Assembly (NCBI RefSeq): GCF_001522545.3
Contig: NC_031781.1
Coordinates: 12,529,487-12,593,486, forward strand
Reading direction: 5' to 3'
Origin: Parus major
Lineage: Eukaryota; Chordata; Aves; Passeriformes; Paridae
Length of the DNA: 64,000 nucleotides
Below, piece by piece: positions 13,925-28,299 of this stretch. The notes beneath the pieces are model-generated. The model saw nothing but the letters and a program-made list of their open reading frames with translations, was not told the origin of the DNA and searched no databases. The position numbers and the translations under genes were made by a program. The stretch's first letter is position 1. Every line of letters starts with the position of its first letter.

Positions 13925-16900
13925 TGAACACAAAGCTTGTCAAGAGGCTCACAAAGGGCTACATAGAAAGGTGGCAGAAGCCCTGCCAGGTGACTCTGCC
14001 CATTTTGGTGTTAAACATCCCTGTGACTGCAGGAATTTGCTCAGGAAGAAAAATCCGAAGCAGATCTTTGCTGAAGATTGATTTACTGTCCGATATGCAC
14101 CGACAAACTAGAATGTGCCTTTTGCAACAAAGAGGTCAAATCCAAGCTTTATTGTTGTATAGACTGTTTTGCAAAATAGACTATTTGTATACATTCACCA
14201 ATCAAATTCTTTTATTCTACAGGTAAATATGATTCACATCCCAATTCTAAAGAAGCGTGTACAATTACAGTATTACACAACACATCCAGCAGAACTGTGC
14301 TTACAAAGATCTATCACCTTTTAACAAATTAATGGTTATGACATTAAGCCTATATTAAAATGCTCGGTTCAGTCATGTTCCTCAAACTACCAATTTCTAG
14401 ATTTTACACTATAATAAAATATTTAACTTTACAGTCCTGATACTTCACTGGAAATGCAGGCATTCTTTATACAGTAGTCCCTGAATTAATGGATCCAGAC
14501 CTTTCAGTCTCAAACCCTAAAGAACTAGCACTTCCCACCAACCCTATTGCAAAAGAAAAAGATTTTAAAAGCATTGGGACATTCGTTTTTCAGCAAAGAG
14601 CTGTTAAAATTGTGCTGCACTTCTGCATGTGGCTCATTATGCAGTTAAATCCTCTTTCAATGCCCATTACCATTGTTTCCAAGCAGATGGCATCTAACCA
14701 ACCTTTGGGGCTATTTTGGTCAGTGGGCTTTATGGTGGATAATTTTCATTTACCTATTATAAAGGTTTGGTGGCCTTTCCTTGATTACCCTCCTGCGCTT
14801 TAGGCATGAACAGTGGGAAGAAGGAGCTCACTGGGCATCTGCCAAAAATCCCTCTCCATTTGGATGTGCAATAAAGCCAGCTGGAGATTGCCATTCCAAC
14901 ACCCTCAGTCAAATAAATACATCACCACACAGCCTCTCTCTGTTGAGGTCTGATGTTTTTACAGCTCCTAATACCAAATGAAAGGACAAGTCCTGTTCTG
15001 AAAAATCATCCACAGTTGCTTTTGCTCACATGTTTCTCATGAGATGCAACTGCTTGCACATTACCCCCACACCTCTCCTGGCCAGAGGAAATTCTTGGTT
15101 CTGCTGCCACTAAAAACTGTCCCAAACCATGGGGGAGAATTCAACCGAGCGGTAAGAGTACACCTTGCAGCACAAAAATATAAGTAGTTAAGCTTCTTCA
15201 TCCTGTTAAGAGCTCAGAGACCAAGAGAAGAGGTGAAGAAAGGAAAACAGAGAAGTGTGAAGACTTAGAAAAGGATTGAGTGAGGGAAAATCTGGTCAGA
15301 TAGCCAAGTGACATGAGAGAAAAGGAGAGAGACCATCTAAAGTGAATGGCATAGAAGGATTGTGCCCCATCTAGAAAAGGGCAACAGAAATAAACCCTGC
15401 ATGTTATGGTGCAAAGTAAGTTATTTCAGCTTTTTGACTATTGAATATTCCTTAGTTTAGTGTGGTCCAGAGTTCTCATAGCTGCAAATAAAGGAAGAGA
15501 GGAACTTTGTATGTTACAGGCTACATAAAACAGAGCTCTGAAAAATAATGACTCAGATTGAGTTCCCTAAATTACCTGATGTTTACACTCCCTGTTGCTC
15601 TACCTGTGAAGAGAAACAAGCATGAAAACCATCACATCATTTCTCAGCAGAGGTAGTGTGAGCAGAGGTTCACTGCTTTTGGGAAGTAGGTATGGGCAGA
15701 TTTGATAAGTGTCACAGGAAAGTCTATAAAGCAAATGATACTGTGGATAGTCCTAGCACAGTGTATAAAATCCAGGGCCATTTACTTGATCATGCAAGGA
15801 AGCAAAACTCTCAACAGCTGCTTCTGAAGCTTCCACCACTGTTTCTGCATACTGAAGGATACGGAGATCTGAAAGCAAGAAACAGTTTGATGATGGAATT
15901 AGAGTTAGTGGGTATACACAGGGAAAAAAAAAAAAGAAACCTGTAGAAGTTATTTTAATTCTGATATTCTCTAACTCCTGACTGACTCTGCAATATCAGT
16001 CTTGTTCTAGGTTTTCTGTATTTATAGAGAGACAGACAAAATTGAGTTATCTTGGAAGGCTGGCGCTCCTCTTCCTTTCAGTCTTCGTGAGTTGTGTTTG
16101 GACTTCACACAGCATGACAAGCTGTGTCCAGGAAATAAGATGTGTTATTTTTCTGGTAATAATAATGGCTTTACTTACTGAAGATGAAAAAGCCCCTGTT
16201 ATTAAAGTGATTTATAGAATGACAGATATTCTTCCATTGACTGCATTGGAACAAGTTTCCTGCTGCTGAGATTATAATTAAAGCTTTCAAGATTGACTTG
16301 GGAGAAAGGACTCTGTAGAGTTGCCATTTTTGGAAAACAATGATAAGATTGTCATATTTAAATAAAACACTCTTAAATACAGGAATAATTTTTGAGAATG
16401 GGCCATTTGTCTATTAGATATTAAAGTATTACCTGCAAGGATATAATGTGAAATAGAAGTAATCATGACAAGAATGAAAAACAAGTTGAAAACAAGCTCA
16501 GATATGTAAAAGTGGCTTGCAGCTGACCCTGAGGGAAGGCAGTTTGGTGATGAGGCATGTGCTTTTCCAATATGTGCTGTCTGTGGCTGCAGAAATAACA
16601 AAGCCAGGGAATGCTGGTACCTGACAGCAAGCTTGTTGCTCCTGACATGCTTTGCAGGAAGCAATTGCTTCTTAGAGGAGCAGGTGGGGGGCAGGGGGAG
16701 AGAAAAAATACACCACTGGAACAATTCTATTTTAGACCTTTTGTTAAAAATGTTGTCATTGGTGTTACTTCAAAGAACAGAAACAGAAGGACAAGAGGGA
16801 GGGTGGAGGGAACAGGGAATGCATAGTGTGGATTTATTAATGCTCTGAAATGCTGTGTGAGGAGAAATTCCAGGAACGCCATATGCAGCATTCAGGTCAA

Positions 16901-19098
16901 AGTCTAGAGGAAAGGCTGTGGATATGGATATTCAGTATGAAGTGAAGAGAGGAAAATACGTGCTTTTAACTTTTTTTCAAACCTGCCATGCCTCTTTCAA
17001 AGTTTGTAAACCATCATGTTCCCTTCAGCCTCCTCACATCCATAATGCCTTGTTCCATTCTTTTAAACCCTCACTGCTAGACAGCTCCAATATTGATTGT
17101 TTCAGCCACTTTCTGTATATTTTTAATTGATGTTTATATTTTAAGAATTGATACAATAAAAAAAAAAGAGCAAAAGCTTATGGCACACTACTGGGGGCAG
17201 CATGTTAGCCTTTTATTATCTGTAAAACACAGCTGAAGCCACATCCTTGTAACTTTTCTCAGCTTCTCCACAGCCACACAAGAAGGTTCTTGACAATATG
17301 AAGAGCAATGTCAATCTTACTCTGAGGTCAAAGGCCAAATATATTTGGAAGCATTACACCAGAAGCTCTCTTTGGAAGCAGCAGAGAGGGACAGAGATGC
17401 TTTCATGTTGTTGAACTTGTTCTTCAAGTGAATAATGAACTTCTCTCTGAAAGCACTAAGAGTACATATTTCATTAGATATGGTTTGAAATAGTGTAAAT
17501 TTACTGACAGCTCCCTCAAAACCTGACCAAGACCTCATTCTATGCCAGGTAACACTACTGAAAACATGATCTTCTCTCAGAGAGCATTTCAAGACTTTCA
17601 CAAAGTGCACTCTTGAAGTAGCTGTAGGTGTTTGTCCCCAAAATTCTCTCTTTCTCCCCCTAATACATATTGTATCAGCATCCTGAAGAATTTGTCTATT
17701 GAAATACATAATTCCTGATGAGTAGCACCTTCACACACAAATTTATCTTTGATTCTTCTGCCAGTCAGATATGGTTTCTGTTTGTTCAGAACAGAACACC
17801 ACACACTGCCTGGATACAAGCTGCTGCTTAAGATAAGCTGACAGTAATTTCAGTATACAGTGGTATATTTCTTGCCCTAAAATAATCTGACTTTATAGCA
17901 GCTGGATGTATGCCAGTTTCTAATTGTTTGTCTTTAGACTGCTGGCTTTCTTCTAATTATGCTCTTCCTGGGATACTTGCCTTATCTACTCCTCATTTTG
18001 TGCTAAATATTCCTTATAAAGTCTTCATAAGATGTCTTGCCTTCTTATATGTCTATTAGGTTCATTATGAAATAAATTCTTTGATTATTCCAAGCCTGGC
18101 AGTCAAAACCTTTCCAAGTTTTAAAAGCCCATGCTATCTCATTTTCCTTCCTGTAGCCAATAGGCATTTCAGTGATTCCTTGGCATTTGAAAGCTGCCAT
18201 CCTCTCTCATCTAACAACTTGCTAGGGCATTTTACAGTATGTTTACAGGGAATCTGGGAAGTCTTGTTTGTCCAGCAGTGTCTCTTGTCCATTTTGATGC
18301 TGAGTTCTAGTAAATGAATAACATCTTCCTGGCACTTAGACAATAAATTGTCATTCCAAAAGCACTGGTTTGTCCCTACCTTTCTAATCCAGTAGGAGAA
18401 AGTAATTTTCTTTCAATTCTTGTCTCTATATGTGCAAAGCTCCAAAAATAGACAGGGCAGGGACAAATGGAATTTTACTGTTCATACACAGAGCTATTAA
18501 AGGAACTATATACAATTTGTGTATATTCTGCACTCTCATCCTTTTGGGGCAAGACCATGTTTTGGTCTGTGTTGTAATTAGTTTAATAGCACTCCTGACT
18601 TCCAGGTTGTGTCCCTAGGAGCCAACATATAACAAACAGACACTATTATTAAGCCTGGGAAAAGCATCAAGATTTTTTTTAAACACGATTAGTCTGTTGG
18701 CTTGTGCTAGTTAATAATTGGGCATCATGCTCACCCTGTCCACTACACAAAAAACAAAGCAGACATCCCAAGAGGCCAATTATAGATGGACCTCTGGAGA
18801 GCTTTCAGTGCTCTTGAAAGAATCAAGCTACCTGGCGTTAGATAACTTTTCTTCTCAATGTGAACTGCAACTGGTATTTTATGCACTTTTAAAAAGAAAA
18901 CCTTTGTGTGAAAATTTCAAAATATCTCTCTGGCTTCCAGAGTAAGCATGTGTCTGCTTAAGAAATTAACTAATTTTATTCATTTTTTAAACCCAAACAA
19001 TGTTTTTATTTATCTATTATTTATACTAAAAATAGCTCCTTATTATGCTTCATGCATAATAAGGGAGAGTCTGTCTCAAAAAGGTTACATTTTAATGA

Positions 19099-19310
19099 GT
19101 GCATTTTAAAAACATGGGCGGGAAGTGGAACAATTATTCTGCCCTCGTATACGGAGAAAAGGAGACACAGAGGCTTAGATTCTGCCTAATTAGCCCTCCT
19201 GCTGCTTTAGGCACACTCTATCATCCATGGAGAAACTGCCACTTCTTCCACAACGTCATTTCAGAAACTAATCCGAGTTCTTGGAGCTTTCAGCGACTGT
19301 GATTATAGTG
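19099..19310. other. Candidate conserved non-coding block
   Basis: Six CpGs fall within about 180 bases, and the block contains CCTAATTAGCCC with a homeodomain-type TAATTA core. Composition differs from the AT-rich flanks. Conservation is inferred only from CpG retention, which is weak evidence. Confidence 0.25.
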
Positions 19311-21137
19311 TCACTATTGCTGAAACAGAGAAAATGAGGGAGGAAGAGGCAAAAAGCTTTTCAGCACCAAAGCTGGTCACTGAAAGACCAGAGACTTGAC
19401 CTCGTGTCCAAGTAAGATTCAGTGCAGCTCTTTATCCCATTTTACATCTTGATTCAAAGCCTACTGAATTCAATGGTCAGACTCTTAGAAGTAACCAAGA
19501 TTAAATCTTCTATTAAAATACCTTGCAGTTACTCATTTCATGCGATGAATACAACTATAAGAAAGAGTGTTTTTTAATATCTTGATATTTAATGGCAGAA
19601 CAGTAGCAATTAATCACAAACCTTCTGAATTGTAATTCTAGGAATATAATTACTTTGAAAACATTTCTGCAAAGTGAAGAAATCTTAACTGAGGGGGGGA
19701 AAACCCACATGTATATTTAGAGCTCTCAAGATACACCCTTTTTTTGAAATACACCCCTCTCATTTTTTAAACAGAACAAATGAGAGCACAGCATGAACAA
19801 TAAAATCCACACTAGATTATTTTACAGATTTAAATAAAGAGTCCAGTGACAATTCATAGTGTACTTCATTGCAAAAAGCCATAACAACACATCAAACTTG
19901 TACAAAGTGATTAAAAACTGTAAGAATGAAATTATGTATTCGTTTTAAAATGAAATCACTTCAACCAATATTCAGGCTCCTAAAAGTACTGAGAAAATCT
20001 GGGAGAACTATGTTACTCTAAGTGTTGCCTGTTTGTTAGAATCAAAGAGACAGATCAGAAGGTATGGCAACTAATGATTGCATGATCAAACCAATTCAGA
20101 AAAGTAGCTGTAACTTACATAATTCCAACAAACTTCAAGAGGTTTCCTAAGTTTTGTGGTTTGAAAATAAACTCAAAGCAATTCCCCTAGGAAATGTTAA
20201 AATGGAATTAAACATCATTACAGAGATTTTGACACTTTGCCCTCCAATGATCCAAATTACAGAAACAGGACTGTGTACATAATGATGTAATTACATGCGG
20301 TCATGGACAGTTTAATTACCACATGCCTGAGCAAACCTTTTTTAAAAAAACTGAGGGCACTGTTGGAATTCTCTTACTTCTATACCTGACTGATTTTAAG
20401 TACATTGATAGTGCAGTCCTAGATAACAATGCCAGCATATAGAAATTCATTCCCTTCTGGAGCAGCACAACACAAACAAAAAGCATGAACACTCTACAGA
20501 TTAAAAAGTCACCAATTGGCATAAATTGTATTTCGTGTTTGTTTCTCTTCTTAGAAATATTGGCTGTGGTCGGACAGAACTACAAAAGGTTTTCATTTAA
20601 AATTAATATTCTCCAAAGTAATTTTGAAATTGTTGGATAGTCAGCTGTATCTCTAGCGCCTAAACTCTGCTTAAAGCCTATCCTCAGCTCTTCCATTGCT
20701 AACAGAAAGTGTGACACATCTGATGCGCAAAGTGTGTTCCCCTGAGAACTGCACAGTGCTGCAAAAAAGGCTGCCAAGCCCCACTTTGGGACCTGCTGAT
20801 GCAATGCTGCTTATTGAATAACCACACTGGAAAGTCATTTGCATTAAAGAAAAATGTGCCTGAATCAATGGAGGGCTCCACACAGGGGAGGTTCTATGGG
20901 CAAGGCAGGGGTTGTTTCAATTGTACATTTATAAAAGCCTCTAATTTGGATCATGCTGTTAGAGGCAGGTAATAACAGTTTTCCCTAGAGATTTCCTGCA
21001 TTTCAGTGGTCACATTTGATCTATAAATAAACTTGCCAATTTGTAGAGGGCTTTTTTAATCTTCTCGTTAATAATTCTGCTGGATTACCCAAGCCCAGTG
21101 AAAAATACATTTTATAAAATTGCCTAAGGTACATGGC

Positions 21138-21157
21138 AAGGGATGACAAGGGATGAC
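21138..21157. repeat. 10-bp direct repeat, two copies
   Basis: AAGGGATGAC occurs twice in immediate succession. It is a minor local duplication with no sign of function. Confidence 0.8.
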
Positions 21158-24100
21158 CCACATGACATTGTGTAGCTGGGAGGAAGCACTAAACTGCCTG
21201 TTCTTCATTATGACAAAATGCCAGTGGGGTTTGTGGTTGTCAATGGGAAACCAAAAGGGGGTGTTCAATTTTCCATTAAGAAGAAAGCATATATATAAAT
21301 TCCTTAATGCATCTGTACTCTTGCGCTTCTCACTAAAACAATATCATTATAAATTTTGTTTCTCCTAAATATTTGGCAGCACTAGAAACTAGAGTTAAAT
21401 CTTCAGCATTTATTACTCACCAATTAATTAGAATTCAGAGTCATGAATGTAAGTCCTTGCTCATCTAAATATCTGAAAATCTCACACAAACACCTTAAGA
21501 ATCTATGACTGTACTTGGAGTTCTGAATTTCCATCTACAAATTATTTTAAATTCTACTATTTTTATGATGAACATTTGCATTTTCATACAACCCTCCTCT
21601 GTCCCATGACCCCCTCAGGCTGGACAGTGACTTTCCCCAGTCCTACATCTGCCAGCAAGAGAGCAACTAAAGGAGCTGTGTTAGGGCTAGGATGGAGAGT
21701 GGGTAGAGGGCAATTTAAACTCTAACCCAATAAGGATCTCTTTTGTTTTATTCTAGCTTGGCTTTGCCTCAAGCTAATTCTCATTATTAAATGAAATCGA
21801 TTCATCATTCCATAAGTGGGAATATGCATTGCCAAAAGGGAAAGCACCCAGCTTTGCTGACCAGTAAATTGCTCAGACTTTTACAGAGAAATAATTTTTC
21901 CTCTAAACAACATTCATTTTCAGTTCTTGATTAAAACAAAAAGACACCTTATACAACAATTGCTAAAGCCATACTTCTAATAATATTATTACCAAAAGCA
22001 AAATATCTTTGAGACTGAAATGAAGGTAACTCTGCCCTGAAAAGCACCACATAAAACTAAAATTCAGACACCTTCCTCAATCTGGAATCACTTGAGACCT
22101 GAACAGTTAAAAAAGTCATCTTTGTCCATATCATCAGTTTTTTACATTCCACTAATAATTTAAGTACTGCCCTGTATAGTGATTACCTTTAAATGTAATT
22201 AAAAGTACAATAGCACCTTGAAAATTCATCCCTGGGGGGGAAAAGCATCTCAAAATGGAAACTATAGTTTTAAGAGGATGAGGATGGCAGGAGCCAGGCA
22301 GAAGATGGAATGAGTGTTACCACCCCCACGTGCACTACTGCCACACGTTATCCCTCAGCATTTCACTTGGCAGTGGCAGGAAACTCACTGGAGTTACTGC
22401 AGGACATGCTGGAATAACCAGTGCTACATCACATGGAAATGCAGATGATAACTCATGTCAGCTCTACTGGGGCCTGCTTTTAAAACATACTTTAAGACAA
22501 CACTAATTGCAGAGAAAAACCTATTTGCTTTGGATTTTATTTCCAAGGGTTCAGCTGTTTATCCCCCTGCAGATCCAAACATTTACTGTACTCTGAGAGT
22601 TCACTGTACTCTAGCAATTAAATTAATGGCTGCAGCAACAGCAAGAAATCCTTTAAACCCCTGTGGGCTTGTTCCTTTGATTAGACTAGATCAGTGAAGC
22701 TACAGCTATTTGCAGGCAGATTAGATAGGCTCGGGTTTTATTGCCATTTGCACTAGAGATTGAAAGGTCATGTTTGTTGACATCTTACCAAAACCCATCT
22801 GTGAAAGTTTACTTTAAAAGTTATTCTTCAGGAAGATTTTTAATTTTTAAAGAGTACCATATGGATCTAAGAAGAAGAAATGACCTAACCAGGGCAATAC
22901 AAAGCAGAGCATTCCACTTTTGCAGTGAGCAGCAGAACTTATCTGGCACCCACATATAATTTTCTCTTCTCTAAAAGCAAAGTTTGAACAAATTACGAAA
23001 TATTGGGTACTATTAATATTAGGCTTTGGGGATGAATCATAAGGTAGTTAAAAATCTGCATCTCTCTGATCTTGTTTTGGCTGAAGTAAAGAGTGTCCTG
23101 TCTGCCATGCTATTTTTAAATGCATCATGTTTTTTCCCAGTATTTAAGAATGTTTATAATGATGATGATGAGCATGTCAGAGCATCTTACAAGTATTGAC
23201 ATTCCTATTCTATTTGCAGTGTCATATGCCAGACATTTTGGGATCAGAAAACATCTGCTCAGCCTTGTGGGAAAAGCACTGCCATTCCTGAGTTTCTGAG
23301 ACAAAGATAAAAGAATAGGGAGGTTACTGTCAAAGCTGGGAAGTGAATGCAGCCTTCTGCAGACCTTATTGCCAGCCCTAACAAGGAGCTGATCACTGTG
23401 TCCCGGGATTTGCCCCTTTGCAGTAACACAACAGCTGGGCTTGACCGGTAATGACGCTTTGAGCACTTCCCTACCAACAGCAAGGTGACCCCAGCAATCA
23501 AACAGAAACCCATAAAAAGTGAGCTCATCATGTATTTGTACTGCTGGGAAACAGCAGTAAACTAAAGGAAGTTTGATCAAAAATGTGTGGCTTTCCACAC
23601 AATCAACCAAAACAATACTTTCCCTCAACCTACTCATTCCACCTGCAGCACAGCTCAGAGCTCAAACTACCAAACTGTTAGCTTGCTTTAATTTCAACAA
23701 TAAACTCAATAATACTACTAAAAAAAAAAAAAACCCTGCCTAAAAAGAAAGTGTGGTGTAATTTGCTATCACATTATTTAAGTCATCAATTTTTTTTAAA
23801 TTTCTTTCTTTTAGATTTCCGTTAATAGCTGAACATTTCATCAAAATAAGTATTGTGATAGATGGGATTTCCTTCCCCAAATGAGATTTTTCTAACTTGG
23901 TTTTAAAAAATAAGGCAGATTTTGAGATGTTCTGAGTTTTTAATGCTTGATAATTTTTATACTGAAATTTGTTTTAACAACTCCAGAGAAAAACACCAAA
24001 AACTAATAATTTTAAAAATGTATAAGATTTTGCCCTTTTTACCATGCAAGTTTCACACAAACTTATTCTACTCCTACCGCACTGCCAGGAGTAGGATTGC

Positions 24101-24509
24101 CTCAAGAAAACAAAACCTTTAATTAAACTCTTATGAGAGGATAAAGGAAATTATACTTTACTTTTTTCCTTAGCCATATTAAAATAGGTCTCTTAGGTCA
24201 TTACCTTATAAATCCGTAATCCCACTCACTGCCTGTGCTGCTGGTTTTGTGCACGTGTCTTCAACCCTGCTCACAAAGGAAGTGCTTTCTGTATGGATTT
24301 ATGGCTCCTAAGGAGATGAAAGGTTTCTACATTTAATTTTGAAAGATGTGACTTCACCTGAAATGTTCATATTTAAGACTTCTTGCAAACAGTAGAAATA
24401 GTCATTCATTCATTTCTCCATCCTTGTTGTAGCCCTGGAAATTCCAGTAATTTTTTTCCCCCTTTTAATTGATAATATGTGGAATTATCCTAGAACCATA
24501 ATTAAAAAT

Positions 24510-24524
24510 AAAAAAAAAAAAAAA
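24510..24524. repeat. Poly-A run (A15)
   Basis: Uninterrupted A15 in AT-rich sequence, with no adjoining retrocopy recognised. Confidence 0.9.
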
Positions 24525-27500
24525 GAACAAACACAAAAAGGATATGTGCGATTATTTCCCAGCAGTTTACAAAATTATCTTTATTGGGATATATCTTATT
24601 TTCTTAAAACACCATATAAAATATGCATCCAATAAAAAAAAATCTCATCTTTGGTCAGTCAGCTCTTGAAAAATCTATTTTTGCTGTGTGTTTTATTGTT
24701 GAAAATTTTTGAAGGGTGTGGAGGGTTAGAGAAGAGAGGGGACCAATGCCACACATCTTCCTAAAAGGCACAAGATCAAAAAACTCCCTTGAAGTATCGT
24801 TCAAAACATCCAAAGGCAAAATTTCCAGACTCTTCCTTATGTGTTTCTCATTATCTTGGCTCCCCAAAAGAATGCCATGAACAGTCAGTGCTGAGCTGTT
24901 TTCAACTTCTAGAAAATACACATTGCAAAATCAAGCACCAGTAGTTCTTAATTTCCATTTGATATTTTTCAAATATTTCTATGACACTACAGAAATATGT
25001 TCTAAAGTGAATTGTAGAAGGTAATAAAACTGATCTTAAATGTCTCCCAATTTCAAAAGCCATGAAGTGCTTTATGGCTTCTATACCTGCAGCTTTTCAG
25101 TTCAATACCTGTGCAGGAATCCTCTGAGAACAAGCAGGGAAGGAAACCACAAGGCAGCAAGAAATCTGGGCTGTGACTTACCTCCTGATTTCAACACTCC
25201 TTCATTTCTTCACACCCTGCAGCACAGCCTTTACTTGATCACAACTTTGCTAAGGAGTCTAAGGAAAGGTGTTATTCTTTCATATATAAGGCAGTAGCAA
25301 CAAAAATAACTCCTAGACTTAATTTTTGTACATCTTTGCCTGCTAAAGGGGGAGAGAAAGCAAGAAACCTACTGGGTAAAGTTTCTGTGTTGGTTTTCTA
25401 AAGAACAGCTGCCTCCCACCAGAGAATAAAAAAATCTTTGCATTCAAGAAACACTCTAACTCTTCCCAAAATTCTCCACTACACTTTCCAAGTTAAAATT
25501 ACCTGATTCTCTTTACAATAGAGTTCACAAAAGAAAAAATAAGGAAATGTATCAATTCTATGGCAGCTTTGATTTTTTTATTTGTACACTCTCTTTACAC
25601 CATGCACCGGTAACAAAACTGGGAAGTTAATCATTCAGTCAACTGATATAATTCAATAAGCCACTGAACTTGAATGCTCATCTTGGGTAATAGCAATTTA
25701 ACAGTTGCATGATTGGCACAGTTCTTTGGAGAGAATTCAATTATAAAAATGGCATTTTATCTGCCTTTCTTTCTAGGTTCCAAAACCACATTTTGGGTTT
25801 TATAAAAAAAAAATTAACACCAACCACAGAATCACCTTTATATGCTTTTTCTCGCTCTTCACTCTCTTTAAACATCAGCCATATGTAACCCTCTTAAATC
25901 AGAGTAACTAAGGAAACATGGACCAGTAACTTGAGTTTATAAAATGTAAATATGCGTTCATTTAATTATTGCATGTGGTTCAGAAAAGTGGTATTACATA
26001 CCAGCCAAAATCTTTGGATGCATTCTGCTGGAAGTGAACCCATTCTTTCCTCTTTTTTTATGTTAACCAAATTTTAAACCTTACCAGCTGTTCTTTCTTA
26101 CCTCAGTTTGGAGTATAAGGCTTTATCTTAAGCTGGAAAGGAAGTTCTTACACCTAGGAAAGCCCATTTGCCATTGTTTTGTAGTGACACAGCTTCCTAG
26201 AAAATTTATCAAAAACATGACATGTGCCAGATGTTGCTTCTCAGTAGGAAGCCTCTCCAATTGCCTAGCAGATATGTTTCTCTTCCTCCCAGGTTTTTTT
26301 CCAAGGATTTCCTTTCCCCCTCCCAGCGCCCCCCCCAATCTTATGGCACTAAAAAATGCCTCAGCTATCTTCAAAATGTGAGAATTTGCATATTAAAGTA
26401 TTAAGGTACCCAGTTAACTGAACCCTTAAAGTCCTATGCTGTCATTACAATGGGAGGCAAAAAAAAAAGGGACGTGTCTGTCCAGACCCCTTTCCTGGAA
26501 GGAGACTTTGAGCCTGTCAGTAGTACCAGGTCCAGGGCAGAAGACACTTGTGTGCAGTGCCAGCAGGTGAGTGATCTGTGATTCTGAGGTTGCCCTGTGC
26601 CAGCTGCAAACAGAGCACACACCAAACCACCATGGAAGAGAAGACTGGATCAACCACAGCATAACAGCTGTTTTCCAAGGAGATGCACAAGCTGCCCTGA
26701 GCACAAGCCACAGCTTGACAAAACTTCAGAGCCATGTCGAGGAGAAAGCATTTGCCACAGCTATTGCCATCAAATCAGACACTGCAACTGTGACCAGCCT
26801 GACCTCACCCTGTCACCCAGTGTGGCCTCACTGGGCACAGCCTCACTCAGGAACAGGCTGCAGACACTGCTCCAGTGTGACACACAAATGAAGAGACATT
26901 TTACAACACAGACTCTTGAAAGCACAAAGATTAACATACAGTTCTTCTGCTGACTGCATTTATTTCTAGTCCATGGATACCATTTGGGGAATATTCTTTT
27001 CATATCATCTTTTATTTTCAATTCAAATGAAGCAGCATTACCAGCATGTTAAAGAGTTCATTCATTAGAATTAGAAACTTTTTTATGATATTCTAATACT
27101 TTTTTCCTCAATAATAGCTTTTTTAATTCTCTAATTGCATATTTGTATACATATACATACATTCTCTCCATTTCCAATCCATAATACTGAAGCACAGCAG
27201 ATAGATTTCTTTATTCCAATATTGGCAATTCATTGGCTAATTCACCCCTACTGATACAACTCTCCATGATATTCATTTCACACAGAGAACCATCATATTT
27301 CATGCACTCCTTCAAACCCATTACTCATTGCTAAAATCTGGGATATATATTTTTTTAAGCCTTTGTACATTTTGGATTAATAGAAAGTCCCAAGCCCCTA
27401 AAGACATTAGTGTTCAAATGAATAGAAATGGCTTTTTGATCTTAAAATTGCAGCAATTATCATATCCCATAAATTGCAGGAAAATCAAGTGGCTTGAATA

Positions 27501-28097
27501 AACATTACTTGCTTCCTCCCAAAAACTGGCATCTACCATTAGCCTTATTGAATGCTAAAGCCTACCAGAGAAAAGTCTGGTTTTCTTCTTCATGTTAAAT
27601 TAAGTAGATCAAGTTTCATTAGTAATATGTGCATCTTATTAAAAACTCAGTTAAGTCTTGATTTTTCAGGAAAAGTAGATAAATCAGGATTAAGTCTAAT
27701 TTGTTACCATCAATAAGACAAGTAAAAAATGCTGCGTACTACTTAGAATTGCAAAGCTCAGCGATGAAGTCCCTCAGGCCTTAATTTCCCAGATGTCAAA
27801 GACTCTTAGGAATTTCAATAATGGTTATTAATCATCTCATAGTACTTTTCCACAAGCATAGAACTCTTTTCCTATAATGCAGTGTTGGTTTTAACTGCTA
27901 AATTTTAAAAACACAAGGCATAACAGGCTAGAAACACGTTAATTGCACTTCTTACTCTCAGGAACTTTCTGACAGTCAAGGTTTCTGCTGATGCCTGTTC
28001 TCCCTCCCCATTGTGTCTTATTAATCTCCAGCACATTGCTTTTCATGACTTGATAAAAGCTTTCTTTCTATTTGAACATTCCATAGCAATCCATCAT

Positions 28098-28275
28098 TGT
28101 CTCAGGCAGAATGGGTGTAAGTTATGTCCTCTCCACCAAGACAAATCTCGGTGCCTCCTTTGATAGCGACATTCACGTTGATATCATCGTGACAGTATTT
28201 ACGACAACAGTGCCAGGGACAGAACAGTGTTCTCCTCCATCATAATTGCTGAGGTGGAAGAAGTTACACAACAGA
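28098..28275. other. CpG-dense block with long open frames on both strands
   Basis: Five CpGs occur in the 55 bases 28149-28203, against a background where CpG is rare. Three frames stay open through it. On the plus strand a frame contains SYVLSTKTNLGASFDSDIH. On the minus strand one contains CRKYCHDDINVNVAIKGG and ends at a TGA near 28103. A second minus-strand frame contains NYDGGEHCSVPGTVVVN. On the minus strand TTCTTCCACCTCAG (ending at 28247) looks like a splice acceptor. I do not recognise any of these peptides. The block may be a conserved regulatory element, an unknown or alternative exon, or the remains of an inserted sequence. Confidence 0.4.
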
Positions 28276-28299
28276 GATTATGTTGAGTCAAAGGGACAG

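Larger units (their letters stand above)
2166..19080. other. Intron stretch with simple repeats only
   Basis: Apart from the microsatellites and homopolymers listed separately, I see no gene, transposon or RNA gene here. The longest open frames (146 codons at 11908-12348 plus, 145 codons at 16287-16724 minus) have low-complexity, stop-rich surroundings and no recognisable domain. Much of 15.1-15.4 kb is purine-rich on the plus strand. Confidence 0.6.
19311..28080. other. Intron stretch, no gene seen
   Basis: It includes the longest open frame of the window (170 codons, 23125-23637 minus), which has no recognisable domain and ends in a run of Ile codons from a GAT repeat. A GC-richer block at about 26.42-26.90 kb is open in two plus-strand frames at once, which suggests composition rather than coding. 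A mixed block at 22.55-22.74 kb with CAATTAAATTAATGGC could be a conserved element but cannot be judged here. Confidence 0.5.

Noticed and set aside
23125..23637. Longest open frame in the window, 170 codons on the minus strand
   Set aside because: No recognisable domain. It includes an Ile run made by a GAT-type repeat, is overlapped by a second open frame on the same strand, and has no splice or promoter context.
26571..26953. Two overlapping plus-strand frames of 106 and 118 codons
   Set aside because: Both frames are open at once together with minus-strand frames, the composition is GC-richer, and neither has a domain or exon boundaries.
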